Assembly (NCBI GenBank): GCA_951799445.1
Contig: OX637288.1
Location: forward strand, 34,761,288 to 34,825,287
Length of the DNA: 64,000 nt
Direction: 5' to 3'
Source: Pseudisothecium myosuroides
Lineage: Eukaryota > Streptophyta > Bryopsida > Hypnales > Lembophyllaceae
Position 1 is the first letter of the stretch, and the number at the start of each line of letters is the position of its first letter. The position numbers were made by a program, and so were the translations under genes. The notes beneath the pieces were generated by a model that was given only the letters and a program-made list of their open reading frames with translations, ran no database searches and was not told the DNA's origin. Positions 1 through 13,700 of the stretch are shown piece by piece.

Positions 1-243
1 GGGCATCACGAGGGGACGGGGAACGGGCCCAACGCCTACGTCGAGAAGCACAGCCGGCCTGCGCAGGCACCTGCATCGGCAAGGGAGGCAGAGCCCCGCC
101 TCCACAAGCACCTGGCCCGCGGCTTCCTCCGCCACTGTTCCGGCAGGGGGGGTATGGCCAAGGCAGGGAAGAGTAGGGGCCGGCGTCGGGTCTGCCGATG
201 TCTAACACCGCTGGCCTGCGCCCTGCTTCACTCCCAGACTTGA
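1..243 (+). CDS. Possible 3' end of a GC-rich gene (unrecognised)
   Basis: The first ~290 bases are strongly GC-rich, unlike the AT-rich DNA that follows. The first reading frame is open from the window edge to a TGA at 241-243 (80 codons), and its product is rich in Arg, Ala and His with a basic stretch near GKSRGRRR. I recognise no family. In GC-rich DNA an 80-codon open frame can occur by chance, so this may equally be a GC-rich repeat or a UTR. It is listed because the base composition changes abruptly at about 290. Confidence 0.2.
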   Translation, partial: GHHEGTGNGPNAYVEKHSRPAQAPASAREAEPRLHKHLARGFLRHCSGRGGMAKAGKSRGRRRVCRCLTPLACALLHSQT

Positions 244-1185
244 GGGGTCCCGTCCTCCAGGTGGCCAGCTCTGTTTCTGAGCAGACCAATTGATAAAAAA
301 AGATGTTCACTTCTTTCACAATTATGCGGGTTTTAGTATTAATTTTTTTTTAAATTTTTTTTTTCATCTTGTAGGAGGATGACAACTTTTGGTATTCATT
401 GTTTGGATTTTCATAATTCGAGTTTTTGAAATGTACAAAAATAGGGCAATTTTGACTAGTGCATATGCGTTTTTCTACACCTTCTTGCATTGCAATTTTT
501 TTTTCTATATGCTAAAACCCTCGTAATCTTCTAAAAATTCTCCGACACATACCTGAGGTGCTTTCCTACATGTAGAAAAAAAACTTCAACTTTGTGTAGA
601 GCAAAATTTTTACTACAACAATGGTCAAAGACAACTACAAAATTTGGGCATGAAGTAAAAAAACTTTCTCCTCTTCCTCTTATGTCAATATCTCACTCCA
701 CTTCATCTCAAATTGGCTGAATTTTTTTCCTCACACACCTCTTGTAGTTGATTACAAGATCCTAAGGTTAAATTTCTGAAAAAAAATAAATTCCATACCT
801 TATTGGTTAGTCCCCCCAAAATGGCAGTTTTGACTACTTTCTGCCAAAACATAGTCACGGTCCTTTAGGGGTTAATATTTGTACAATATATGTATTGCAA
901 TTTTTTAAAATTCATTATAGTTTATATATATTTTACCTCAAAAATTATTTTTTCAATTTCACAAATTCCCCGCAAAAATGACTCGAATAAATAAATAAAA
1001 TAAAATCTTGTAAAAAAACATCATAAGTAAAACTTAACATTTTGAACTCAAAAGAGAAAAAATATTGTGAAAATTACAAATATTCAATCTAAATTCAATT
1101 TTGGAAGTATTTAAAAAAAATTTGTTTCAAATTTAACTGAAAAGTATTGGTTAGTGTAGTCGTAAATCTAACCATATACTATAAA

Positions 1186-1600
1186 CTCGGGTTAGATTTG
1201 TTAAAAAAAATAATTCAAAATATCATATATGGCATGTGATGAAATTTTCAAAAATTATAACATGGCAAATGTGCAAATGTGCAAAATGTTAATCAAAATA
1301 ATTTGAATCCTCAAAACAAAACAGAAGCCCTGAATGTCAAATATTAGGGATTGTTTCCGGGATTTAATTGGCAGAACTTGTTCCCCAATCTAAACTTTAG
1401 CTAAACTTAGCAAGTTTTGTGTGGCACAGAGTGGACAATCTTGTAAAGCATTTAGTCATTAATTGAAATTCTGAAAATTTGAAACGCGGTTAACAAAAGG
1501 AAAATACTAGCAAAAAGAAAAGATTTCGTCAGGGGGTTGACAAATTTGACCCTAATGTACGGTATATGTGATCTATAGATTTAATTTTATAACTTTTGTA
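1186..1600. repeat. Dispersed repeat, copy 1 (second copy near 37722-38100)
   Basis: Both places contain GGGTTAGATTTGTTAAAAAA, then AATTCAAAATAT-like text, an AAAATTATAACATG block and, some 350 bp later, an ACAAATTTG...AATGTACGGTAT block in the same order. The copies are clearly related but heavily diverged. No coding potential or termini were found. Confidence 0.5.
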
Positions 1601-4317
1601 TAAAAGACATCATTAAATTATTATTCTTAATTAAAATTTTAAATATGTCTTTGCAATTTTGGATATTTAGACTACTCTTTTGTCCTTGAAGGGTTCAAAG
1701 AATAAAAATCGAGTTTTTTTTATTAGATTTTGCATAGATTTTCAACTCAATTCTCCAACATAGTATCAACATGCTCAAGTTGCAAAATGATATTTTTTTC
1801 TTAATAATCTTGAGAGAAAATGTTGTGCCTTGCAAAATGACCACCAAACAATGTTCTTTTATGCACAATTCTTTGGCTACATTCAAAAGATATTGGAGAT
1901 TTCTGTAAAAGAAAATTTCACGTTTTTTTGGTCAAAATAGCCATAAAATTGTTGTATTTTGAGACCTACAACCAAATTTTGCCTAGGTATCACCTAATTT
2001 TGATGTAAATATCACCAAGTATCATGTGAATATTGAGATAACAATTGTCTAATTCTCCAAAATGATAAGAAAAAAATATTACCAACACTAGATTTTTGAA
2101 ATTCAGTCCTTTAATTCTATATCCTTTTCTAAATTTTTGCATATTTTTGATAGTATCTTTGTACATAAATATGATTATCCTAAAATTCTATAATATATTC
2201 ATAATGGAAGGTTATATAGAATGATTCAGTCATTTATTTGGATGAATAAAAAGTTATTTGAATGAAGCAATGCTCTAAAGGACTATTTTGATCATTCAAT
2301 ACATGGACTCCATAGCTCTTAGCAATTAAGCATTACACCCTTGCAATTTTATTTTTTCCACTTAAAAAATTTTATCCCTGCAGTTCTAAGGCTTTTTTCT
2401 TCAAAAAACAATCAAAAATAGCATTCTTTGTACAAAGTATAAAACTTTTAAAATTTGTCTTTTTTGCATATTTAAAAAAGAATCTTGCAATGGATGAGTT
2501 TGAAAATGTCTAGAAGAAATTTCAAAAACATTGACAATGTAGATTGCAAGATATTTGCTTGTAAAGCAGAGGAAATGTTATTTTAGGTACCTAGCCAAAC
2601 TAGATTATAAGACTTTGAATCCTCCGATCCTAACCTAAAAAAAATTTACTTTGGATTTTGAATAAAAAATATTTAACTTAAAATTTGAGTTTAGGATTTG
2701 AAGATAAAATCCAAGAAAAAACTTGATTTTTATTCTTCAAGAAATATTAAGTAGAAATTCGATTTAGTAAAAGGAAAAAATAAATTACTAATACCATAGC
2801 CTACACTAATACCATAGTTTGTTGAAAAATAACTTCCATAATAGCAATTGAACAATTTATAAACTAATGACCACAAGGATTGAAATAGAATTCAAATAAA
2901 TTTTACAAATGATTAGAATCTTTAAAATCCAACTTAGTAGGCTAAATAAATTAGCAATAATTCAGAGAAGGCTAATTATAGCCTACACAAGCATTTTATC
3001 AAACTAAAGTAGTTTTCCACTCTACAAATGAATCTAAACATTGTTATAACAAGGTATTTTACATCAACAAAGTCTATTTGACAATTGAGTTCAGAGCAAG
3101 TAAGACATTAGTTTAATAAATAGTAGCCTCCAAATGTATATGGATTTGAATGAAATTTACATTTCAATGATTCTAAAACTTCACAAAATACAGTATTTTG
3201 CTTGTGAATCTTTTTAAATTGTTTTTGGAGAATGACAATTTTTTTTAAATGTCTTCAAGCAAAGGTGAATTGATTTCTCTCCTTTAAATAATTATTTGTC
3301 TTTACATAGGTGAACTTGCTATGTGGCTATAATATTTCTAAGATGGAATTGAAGTACAATAACTCCAACAATAAGATTGTTCTAGCAAGCAAATTTAACC
3401 CTATAGAACAATTTTTTTGAAAATTTGTCAGAAAGTGAGTCCAAACACAAAACCATTACATTATTTTTTGGAGAAGATGCTATGATCTGGCTGTGATTGT
3501 CTCAAAATAAGATGCACAATAACTTATTCATCACTAATGCAAATGGAAGGAGTCAAATTTTTAAATTAAAAAAATTTATATTATCTACCAAAACAAAATT
3601 TAAAAAATAAAAATATTTCAATTTTTAGTGGTGTTTTATAGCTATCTGGATTCACCTTTTTTTGTTTGGATGGCATAACTTTTTTTCCCGAGTACCAATG
3701 AAAATAAAAATTTTATTTCTAGAAAGTTTATCTACTTTTTTATCTTAAAAAAATTTCAAACAATCCTGTGAAAAGTTGAGATCGTATAAAATTGCTCAAA
3801 CTTTTAAGATATCTTTTGAAGAGATTTTTTAGACTTTAGAGATTAAACTTCAACAAATTAGCTAAAAAAACTAATATAGAGATTTTATAAAAAGTATAAA
3901 TAATAGTATCTTTCCATTGTATTTAGAACTAGTTTTTTTAATCCCTAAAGGACCAAAGTGTAATCCAAATTTCAAAAATTGTGAAGATGTATTATAAAAT
4001 GCAACTTAAAACGATAATTTAATGATGACTCTCAAATAATAGTTGTAAAATACAACTCATATATCATATCCATATAGTTAGATCAACTGGTACACAAACC
4101 AATGTTTTTCAATAAAATATGAAGTTGAAAATTAAAAATTCTTTTAAAATCAGTTGTAGGTTGAATATTTGTGATTTTCACAAAAACTAGTGTGCCATGT
4201 TGTTGTTGCCACAACCAAAATAAATGTAAAAATAATATTCTAATTTTTAATTCATTAAAAGTTTTAATTTCAATATCTTTCACAACGTAGTGTAAAAGGT
4301 TGTGTTATTAATTCCAA

Positions 4318-4600
4318 TAGAAAGCATTATGTGCAAAAGAGTGCAAGGGCTTTGTTTTGTGGTGTTTGGACATGCCATGTGAAAGTATGTTTTTTCAAAA
4401 TAAAAGATAATTTAATTCAATTTTTTAATAAAAAAATAACCATAACTTTCACATGGCATAATGCCATAAAGGTTAGCACAAATAGAAAGCTCTATGCACA
4501 AAAGAGTGCAAGGGCTATGTTTTGTGATGCTTGGACATGCGAACTGAAAATTATGTTTTCTCTAAAATAAAATATAATTTAATTCAATTTTTGAATTCAT
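4318..4600. repeat. Two direct copies of a ~120-bp repeat
   Basis: A block with GTGCAAAAGAGTGCAAGGGC, a TTTTGTG-TTTGGACATGC stretch and an AATTTAATTCAATTTTT stretch occurs at about 4330-4430 and again about 165 bp later at 4495-4595. Related text (GCTTTGTTTTGTGGCGTTTGGAC-like) recurs near 31260-31390 and 54310-54440, so it is a dispersed family. Confidence 0.55.
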
Positions 4601-4779
4601 AATTTTTTTGAAATTCAATAACTTCTACATTGTAGGTCTAAACGCCACAACACAAAGTCTGTGCACCTTTCCTTGCAAAGAGCTTTTCAACAGTAAAGAA
4701 CGCCTCATGGTTTCTTAGATCTCAACATATCAATCAAACAAACAAAACAAAAACAAAAACAAAAAAATTATAACCTAAC

Positions 4780-5720
4780 TTAACCCCTAAAGGCCCAAGG
4801 CATTTTTTCTACCAAAAAACCATCAAAACTGCCATTTCTATAGTAAAGAGTAAAAAAAAATGAAAAATGTTTTTTCTCCACATCTAACCGTAGGATCTTA
4901 CACCTAACTAGTATGAGAATGTGTGGAAAAAATTTCAGAATTTTTGACCGCTCAGATTGCAAGATATCTGCGTTTAAAGTGGAAAAAACAAGTATTTCAG
5001 CACATTGCGGGACTAGATTTTTTGACTTTAAACATTTTTGACTTAAAATTTTTGCACTACAGAGTTTTGTGCTTGAAATCTTTATAGTGGAGAATTGAGT
5101 TGAGGGGAAAAAAATATATATATTCAAAAAAACTTAATTATCATTCCTAAAATTTTTATTAAGTAGAAGTAGGTACAAGATAGAAGGAAAATCTAAAACA
5201 TTGATATATTTTAGATGGAATTAAAATACACTAATCCCAATAGTGAGATTGTTCTAGCAAGTAAACTAAACCATGAGAATTATTTATTTTTTTTAAATTG
5301 CAAAAATAGCATTTAGAAATGATTCCTACAAGTTATTTTTTTCAAGAAGATGCTCTAACTGCCTGAAAAACAAGAATGTCCATAACTTTCTCATAACAAA
5401 TCCAAATGAAATGAATCAAAGCTTTCCTGATAGACAAAAATATAATCTACAAGAAAAAAAATATATAAAAAAAAAAAATCAAATTTTTGCCAATTTTTTT
5501 TTGCTGCCCAGACTGCCCAGTTACGGAAAAAAGTAACATATTTGGCCATAACTTTTGCCTCCTATTTCCAAATGTCCTAAAATTTAGTGCATATCAAAGA
5601 TATTCCTCGCGCCCACCTTCTATTAAAATTACAGCTTAAAATATGGAAATCTCTAGTCACACGGACCCGCCCAAAATTTCTATACGGCCAAAAAATGCAT
5701 GCCAGTCCTTTAGGGGTTAA
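4780..5720. mobile_element. Non-autonomous DNA element with TTAACCCCTAAAGG termini, ~941 bp
   Basis: The segment begins TTAACCCCTAAAGGCCCAAG and ends with the inverted version CCTTTAGGGGTTAA. Inside each end the repeats continue imperfectly (GGCATTTTTT against AAAAAATGC). The interior holds no transposase-like frame. A second copy in opposite orientation starts at 63102 and runs off the window, and another copy ends at 875. It is probably a MITE-like or larger non-autonomous TIR element; no clear target-site duplication could be assigned. Confidence 0.65.
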
Positions 5721-7773
5721 GGTGTAGTTTTTCTTCTTGTAAGTAAGTTCAAAATGTTTAAGTTCTAATCATAGTAATTTAAAAAGATTTTCACTTTACT
5801 TTTTTATTCAAGTTGTTTTTGAAGGGTCATTTTTACAATGAAAATACTCTATATATATCCAATTGAAAACAAGCTAAAAGACAAACAGGCCTCTATAATT
5901 TTTCTCTTTCAGTTTGTTTCCAACTATGAATCTATTTTGTCTGTCCACAGTCTAAAAATGGCTATTTCATGGCTATTTTTGGAGAATCCAAGCCACGGAA
6001 ACTAAAGTCAGGACCCCCAGTTCTGACATGAATTACTGCAATTATAATATTGATTTCAGTATGAATTCATTCTAAACTAAATTCAGTTGTGCAACCTTTT
6101 CCGCAAGCTTGGTGAGCACTTCATGTAAGTGAAGTCAAGTTAAGTTAATAATAAGTGAAGTCAAGTTAAGTTAATAAAAATTGGACCGAATCCTTAATTT
6201 GCTCCATCATGACTGCCCTTCGTTTTGCGCCATGGTGGCTAAAACGAATTGCTTTCAGCTTGCTTTCATCTTCCTAAGATGGGTGTCTTTAACTGAATAG
6301 CGATTATTCGTCCCAGGCTCTTCTGATCCAGTTTCCCTCTCTGTAGGTGTCAGCGCTGCCTAGTTTTCAAGTTAGTGCTGCGCTTTCTTGTGAGCGAGGC
6401 TGTTGCTGAATGTAGTTATTTTGAAAAAATTGTACAAAAAAAGTCCCCGCCGAGGACCTGTTCCACTGGTTCGATGTACCTTTTCATGTGTTTCAAGGAA
6501 AAAAAAATATAAAAATATAAAACTAGTCTTCAGCAGTCTTCTAGAACTCCGTCACCCAGTCACACTAATTTAATAATCATAAGTTAACTACTGTAGAACC
6601 ATCGGTATTGACTTCTTTCCTCTCCTCGAGCCCAACCATTGGTCAGTTGACCTTCCACTGCAGTACATGTGAATTTTATTTTTATTTTTGGAAACATGGA
6701 CAATTTCCATTGATTTGCCTGTGAACTTTCACAGACGGAGTTTCTGGAAGTGTGCCAAGCAAGGCAATGGACCGGCAATTGAGTAATTTATAACAAAGGA
6801 CGGAAGCTCAACCAAGTTTATCCGTAGCATGGCCATACCTAAAGCCACCAACTGAGTGAGTTGCGTCCGAACTCCGAACGCTCAACAGGAAGCAAGGACG
6901 CAACGCCTTTTGTTGGTCTGGACTGACTCTGGAGAGAAGGTGCACAAGCACAGCCGACTGGAGCGGCATCAGCACTGCACCAGTCCACCACGACCATCGG
7001 AACTTGCAGGAATGGGTTGGGCGAACGTGCTTCAATCGGCAATTTGACCCCACGTACACTTGAGCTTCCTAATTGGGCCAGTTGCCAGCCATGTCCAATC
7101 AAAAAAGCACCAAATAACGACACGCAAAAAAAATCCTCAGTCATACTGCTAGAGCGGAACATGGGGGCGTGTTTTTGGCTCAAGTCTTCATTTCGGGGAG
7201 GCTGCAGTGGCTGCGCCTTCCAAGTAGCTTAACTCGGCAGCACCTTTTACGAACCTTCATCACAATGCGTGCCATGTTCTTTGAAGAATTCTGGAGCTCA
7301 TTGCAGCGTTATCTCAACAGTTTCGGTGCACAATGCATTCGAGGATGCAACTACCGATACTAACGAAGCGGAAGCTAGTTTTCAACCAGGTGGGCAAGCA
7401 AGCTTGTGGTGTTGTGCAACTGAATTCGATCACTGCGGAGTCGGAATGTAGCTTGAGATCTAGATCCGTCTGCGTTGCGAGGTTTACGGGTGGGGGGGAT
7501 TGGATCTGGGCTCAAGAGTGTGCGCGTGGCCAATTTTTGAACTGTCCTTGACGATGGATCCCTTAGATGTAGCGAGAGTGCTCTAGACTTCAAAATCCAG
7601 GTTCCGGAACTTGGGATTCAAAAGAAACTCGGGATTCAAGCTAGATCGACTCCGGGAGATTGAAGAAGCTGTAGGAAATTGAGGATGGATCTAGGCGCGT
7701 CTTGATCACGCAATCCATCTCCCTTGGTCCCTCGCATCTCGATCCAACTGGAAGCCCTGAACTTCGATCGACC
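5721..7773. other. Upstream region and probable leader of the acyltransferase gene
   Basis: From about 6200 the base composition rises and the sequence becomes less repetitive up to the ATG at 7774, as expected for promoter and 5' leader. Several short overlapping open frames on both strands (6584-7593) have no consistent frame or recognisable product and are not called. I could not place the transcription start. Confidence 0.4.
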
Positions 7774-10700
7774 ATGGGGGAAGAAGACCAGGTTCCTCTG
7801 CTTTCGCCACCAAACGAAGACGTCGTCAAAGAACCTCTGAAACCGATTCTCGCAGAAACTCAATTAGTTCACAAACAGAGCCTCCAGAATTTTCAAGACG
7901 TTTGCGTGACAATCCCCATCCCTGAACAGTTGGCGCCCGACTTGGTGCCCGTGGATGGCGACTTGTTGCGAATGCAGCAATCCCTGTCTCTGTTCGAGGT
8001 TCTCCTACCGACATCGTCTTTGGGGAAGCCTTCTCGCCTGGATCCATTCGTGAACCACACGGCACGCGTGCACGGGGCGTACGAGCTTGCAAAGACTGTG
8101 CTGTTGTTGCCCGTGCTGGTGATGCGTTTGCTCCTCGTGGGCGTGCTTTTGGCGGTGGGGTACTTGGCGACGAAAGTGGCGCTGGCGGGGTGGGAGAGGA
8201 GTCGTCGTGTGAGGGCTGCGGCGTCGTTGGGGCATGTGGTGCTGCCGCAGTGGCGGCGCAGGCTCATGGTCGTGACGCGCGTTTGCGCTCGCGGCCTGCT
8301 TTATTGCTTTGGGTACGTGCCTGTGCGAAGTTTTGGGCCTCAGTTTCTGGGACCATTCAAGTTCTATTGTCAAAGTGAGCGAGATTAGATGCTTGTAATA
8401 TGTCACAATGTCACTGTAATCATGATATACTGTGCCCCTGTCGTGTGGTTGCATTGATGATGCGCTTGGAACGACGTAGTTTTCAGTACATTGCTGTAGA
8501 ATGGACTGCACGGGGAAGTGAGGCAGGGGAATACAAATCATTGCCTCTGGAATACTTGGGGAATAATGTACGTAGAAAGCCCGTGACATAGCAGGGTAAT
8601 ACATTCAAAATTTCCTTTGTGGTGTCACGTTCTCCCACGAAGGCCAAGGAAATGGTCCAAATCGATTGTGAGGGCAAGGGGAAAATGCTGATTCTAACAC
8701 ACACAGATTGCAAGTATCCTCGTGATACTGATATGGGCAAATTGGCGTGATTCAGAGCACCACACTTGTGACATTCCAAGTGCTCTAAATTGTCGAGATT
8801 CAGAGCACCAAACTTGTGACATTTCGAGGACTCACAGCTCTAAACCCTAGGACTGGTATAGATCTGAGTTTCCGGAGGAACGATTGGAAAATGCTAATCT
8901 TTTGAAATTTTACCGCTTTAACAAACTTGGCGTTAAGTGTTGTTCTATCGGGGGACAACGTCGAAATATTGACGTCATTGCAGTGTGCTGCAACTACACG
9001 GATGGCCATATTCGTTAAAATAGCAAAAGTTCAGGGAATTGGCACTTGTACAGGTGCCTGTCTGTCTGGGTTCTCAGATCTATTCAGGTCTTTATTTTTA
9101 CTATTTCTATGCACTTGAATGTCACAATTTTGAGACTCTCAAACACACACCATTTAAAAAAGTACGACGATCCAAATGATGTCGTCATGAGTGTTGTTTT
9201 AACTTCATCTCTATTGAGTCTTCTGCTCAGTTTTCTTGGGGTGTGGTTTGTTTCAGGTTTCATTGGATTCATCGCATTGGGAAGCCGGCACCCAAAGTGA
9301 CTGCCCCCATTGTGGTGTCCAACCACGTCTCCTTCATTGACCCCATCTTTTATTTCTATGAGCTCTTTCCCAGCATTGTGAGCAAGCCCCATGACAAGAT
9401 TTTTCTGGCGGGGACTATCATCCGTTCTATGCAGGTACTAACTAGGGTTTAAGAAAGCTTGTGCGTATTCCACTGAACTTCTGGTGCTCCAGAATCAAGT
9501 TTTCCAAGAGGGAGGTTGAACTCATTATTGAATACTTTTGTGGTGTAGATCATCCCTGTCGACAAGACGTCTGCAGAATCAAGGAAGTTTGCGACCGTTG
9601 AAATCAAAGTATTTTTTCACCACCTGGAGTCCTATCAATTAGGGCTTGCAACCCTGTTTTCTCAGTCACTTGTTTGAAGTGTGTGACTTCCGTTCTAGAG
9701 AAAGATTTGGATTGTGGGATCCTGGCATTCTAGAGGATTTGGAAATGCAGACGAACGTTTCGTAGGTTCGTTTAAATAGGACTTTTTATCTGTTAATATC
9801 TTTTTATCTTATTAACATAAATCTTTAAGAATATCTCTCTCTTTGGAGGGGAGACTATTCGGCAAAGCTAGGTTCTAAACCACATTGGGTTGTTGACATG
9901 ATTTTCATGGCAGAGAAGGGCTTCCAGCCTGGATTTTCCATCCGTGTTGTTGTTTCCTGAGGGTACAACAACGAACGGGAGATCCCTGATTGCATTCAAA
10001 CTGGGGGCGTTTGTTCCTGGCTTTCCAGTTCAGCCAGTGGTCATCCGGTATCCCTTTGTCCACTTTGACGTTTCCTGGTACGACCTTCTTTTCAGAAATG
10101 ACGTTTGTATTTCATGGCGGTGCACAAATCTTTTCTAATTACTGTTACTGTTTCAATGCGTTGAAAGTGTTGGCATTTAATGTGCAGGGGCGACATTTCG
10201 TTGTCCAACGTGATGTTCCGAATGCTCACGCAGTTCAGCAATTCCATGGAGGTTTGCCATCTCGAACCCATATGTTAGTCCCGCAAATTATCCCTTTCCT
10301 GTCGGTGCATTCAGTCTGGCCCTGAGCTTCTTGTGAATTTAAATTTGAAATGTTGCATTGTGTGAACAGGTTGAATACTTGCCTGTCGTATATCCATCTG
10401 CCAGGGAAGTGCAACACCCTGAGGAGTTTGCCGAACGAGTGAGTTTTTCTTTTGTCTGAAGCTCAAGGTTTAGGGTTTAGGGTTTTAGAGCAATGTAGGG
10501 CAATTCCAGTTTGCCAATTGTCAATTCTTGTTGCCAGTCGGCACGGTAGGGTATGAATTGGTTGCAACTTGAATTTTAGAAGGACCTACAACGGTGTACA
10601 AAATGATGTACAACAAGGTGTCAGTTATTCGGTACTTCACAAAGATGGACATTATGTCAGTTGACACTTCTTTGAACGGCAATTTTGTTAAAGTGGCGAC

Positions 10701-13700
10701 ATTTCATTACTTTGTCACTTATCAGGACACGCAGCTCCAAGCTTTTAGAGCTTTGTGTAGATGTATGTCACAATTTGGGGCGCTGGAATCGCGCCAATTT
10801 AACGAATTTGACGAGTTGGGCATGTTGGTGGATATCACAAAGACTGTAGATTGTGGCTTTAAATCTTTTGTTCGCAGAGCCAATCCTGATTAGAAGTAAT
10901 GCAATGATCCTAACATGCACACATGTATCTTTCAAGTGCAGGTTAGAGAAGTAATGGCACAAGCACTGTGCGTGCCTGTGACCGAACATACCTATGCTGA
11001 CCTAATGTTGTCTGTGAGCGCCCAAAAACTTTGCTTGGTGCGTGGTACTCTCCTCTTCTTTGTGCATGGTTTTTCTTCTCCTTTTCAGGTCATGGTTTTG
11101 CAACAACTACTTTGAGCTCATGGTAACTAAATTGTAAGTATAGTAACTACACCGAATTGCAATCCTCACTCAAAGATGAGGGTTAGAATGTTAAATTCTT
11201 GCTAAAGTGTACATGGTCTCAATATGAGCGATTTTTGGTACACCTATAATCAGTGCTCACTTCGTAAATTCATAATTTATTCATGTGAAGTTCAAATAAT
11301 ACCAGTTCACATGTGTTGGAATCATCAACAAGATTGATCAAACACTTAGACAGACGAGTAAAAAAACCCATTCCCAAGTGCTTATTTGGGAGCTTTTTGA
11401 TGTGCATCTACCTTGTATTTTGGTAAGCATGAATTAACATTGTTCTAAACTGGATTTCTGCAGCGTTCCCCAGCAAGTTACATGGTGGAAATGGGGAGAA
11501 TAGAGAAGGTTTGTGCTTTGATTTTATTGTTAGTTCTGTCAACTCAAGCGGTATCTTACTCACTATTAAATCTTCGTGCTAATTAGAGAAATTCTACAAC
11601 TCCATGTGATTTTTGAGGGTGCTTTATAGTGTTCGACTCTGACTTAGAATGAGAATGTTAGCTTAGCGAATGCCTCATTATTTGACGTAATTGCTTGTGG
11701 TGGTGGCAGGTACTCGGCTTAAGGGAAGGAGAGGTCAACAGATTTCTACAGAAGTTTGCGGCAATGAATCCTGATTACAGGTGGGTGGGGCGTTTTTCTA
11801 TTAGCTTCTTAGATTTAATTAGTTACAGATTTTGTAGTCTGAACAAGCGGCATTCCTATTTGAAGTAAAGTTGTCACTCACACTTTTGCTCGCATCTTTC
11901 GTTTTGATTAAACAGTGGCACCATCAGCATGAACCAGTTTCTTGATTGGCATCACTTGCCGAGATGTTGGATTTCAAAGAAGGTAAACAAAGATTCTCTG
12001 TGAGGGTCTACAGCTCCAGAAGCTGTTTATTAATTGTGCTATTACCTTGAAGCTTTACCAAGACATGGATTTACCAAGAGCGCATATGAACCTCTTAGTC
12101 CATTCTCTGGATGATGAACAAAATTGCTTTCGGGTGATGTTTCGTCCTAATAATTTCTCATTCATCGAAAGTCATGTTTGAATCTTTAAAAAGAAGTCTT
12201 CCTCACTTCCAATTTGATGAAGCTGAGGTAAGTAATGTATTTGTACAAAGATTTAAGGGAAAATGTATAAAAATTAAAAACAGGATTTGTGCCTTAAAAG
12301 GGTAAAAGACTAATGTGCTCAGTGTTTGATTCAGATATTTGATCTCTATGACAAATCAGGCCAAGGCTTTATTACCTTCAGAGAGGTACATTATTTCTCG
12401 TTCATCCCTTAACATTCGTTGTTTGATTCTTCTCTCACCTGTCCTGAAATATAAATTCATATTTGTTTTAGATGTTAGACCTTTATGTACATATATGTCA
12501 CAATTTTTGGCGCCGGAATCAAGTCGCTTTAACGAAATTGATGTTGAATTCTTTATAATCTTCTCACCTGCGGTCCCAACGTTCTCGCTATGACATAGTT
12601 TGAATGTGTGACAAGTTCGCTACAAATGATGTTAGTGTAGCAAGTTTTCAGGATATTCTAGCCTGTCATTTTTGAGAAGGTCAAAATAAAGAGATTTTTT
12701 TGTAACAAACTGTTCAATCTCGTGCAAAGGCAGGCTATATTCTTGAGGAGGCCTGCCTACAGATTGACAAGGCACTCAGTCTGTATGCCAATGTGTTCAG
12801 TTTGTGGCAGCATCAGGATCTATATCCAAAAGCAAGGAGTTCAAGAGTCAAATGAATGCTGCTTACAGTGCGTGCAACTCTAGAAGTGACGGTTGCATCT
12901 CTGCAGTGGAGGTACACCTGTCTTCCTACGTCATGTCAAATTCTGTTTGTGATTTCAGAGACAAGCGCGACCCACTTGGTCATCTATGAACATAAGCGCT
13001 ATCTAGATACATCAGCAGCCTTGGTCGTGGATGTTTTCATAGCCAAGTCCGTTTTTTCATCGTTCTTTCAATTTTGGAGACTGTGAGTGCTGCCCTGTCG
13101 AGCTTGCATCATTAGGATGCCCTGCTCTACTAGGTGAGAGGTCTCATTTTGCTCATGAAACTTCTGCGATTGTGGCTTAAAATTTATTATTGTTAGCTTT
13201 GATGGGGTTGCTTGGTTTTGCAGAGTAACTTGTAAAGCTTAATACCCTTGTTGAGAACTCCGTGCTGCAACTGTGGATTCAGACTCACACATCTTATATT
13301 GATCTATTTTACAGCTGGAGAAGTGCTTAAGGTTGAGTATGCCGTCGATCAGCAGTGCAAAGGTAAAAATCTTTAAATCTTCAGTTTCCTACAATATCAG
13401 TGATCACAGAAAGCGATATACCTTTTCCTCTCATTACCATCTGATGGATATACTCATCAATGCTCTCGAAGGTATTTGGAGAGTTATTAATGGGCATTAG
13501 AGTTGGTGAATGGCATGAGTCAATGAAAATTTGTGGGAATTGTAAGCTATGGCCTGGAAGATAGCCAAAACATTGAAGCTTTGACATCCTGTGGAGAAAA
13601 TCTAACTTTTCACAAATGCAAATAATCACATATTCTTTATTGGCTTATTGAGTGTGAGTTAAAGATCGAAGTAGATATAAATTTTCCTGCTACAATTGTC

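Larger units (their letters stand above)
244..4779. other. AT-rich intergenic DNA with dispersed repeats
   Basis: I see no convincing gene; the short open frames are AT-rich and lack codon structure. Position 875 is the end of a TTAACCCCTAAAGG-type element (read leftwards). About 1186-1600 is a diverged copy of 37722-38100, and about 1017-1105 resembles 61040-61135. A direct repeat lies at 4318-4600. Confidence 0.6.

Noticed and set aside
6584..7593. Cluster of overlapping short frames on both strands
   Set aside because: No frame dominates; it fits GC-richer leader/promoter DNA of the acyltransferase.
10471..10490. Interstitial telomere or chromosome-fusion scar
   Set aside because: Only two exact TTTAGGG units; too short to argue for telomeric origin.
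13381..13629. 82-codon minus-strand frame in acyltransferase intron 13
   Set aside because: Intronic, no recognisable product and no codon structure.
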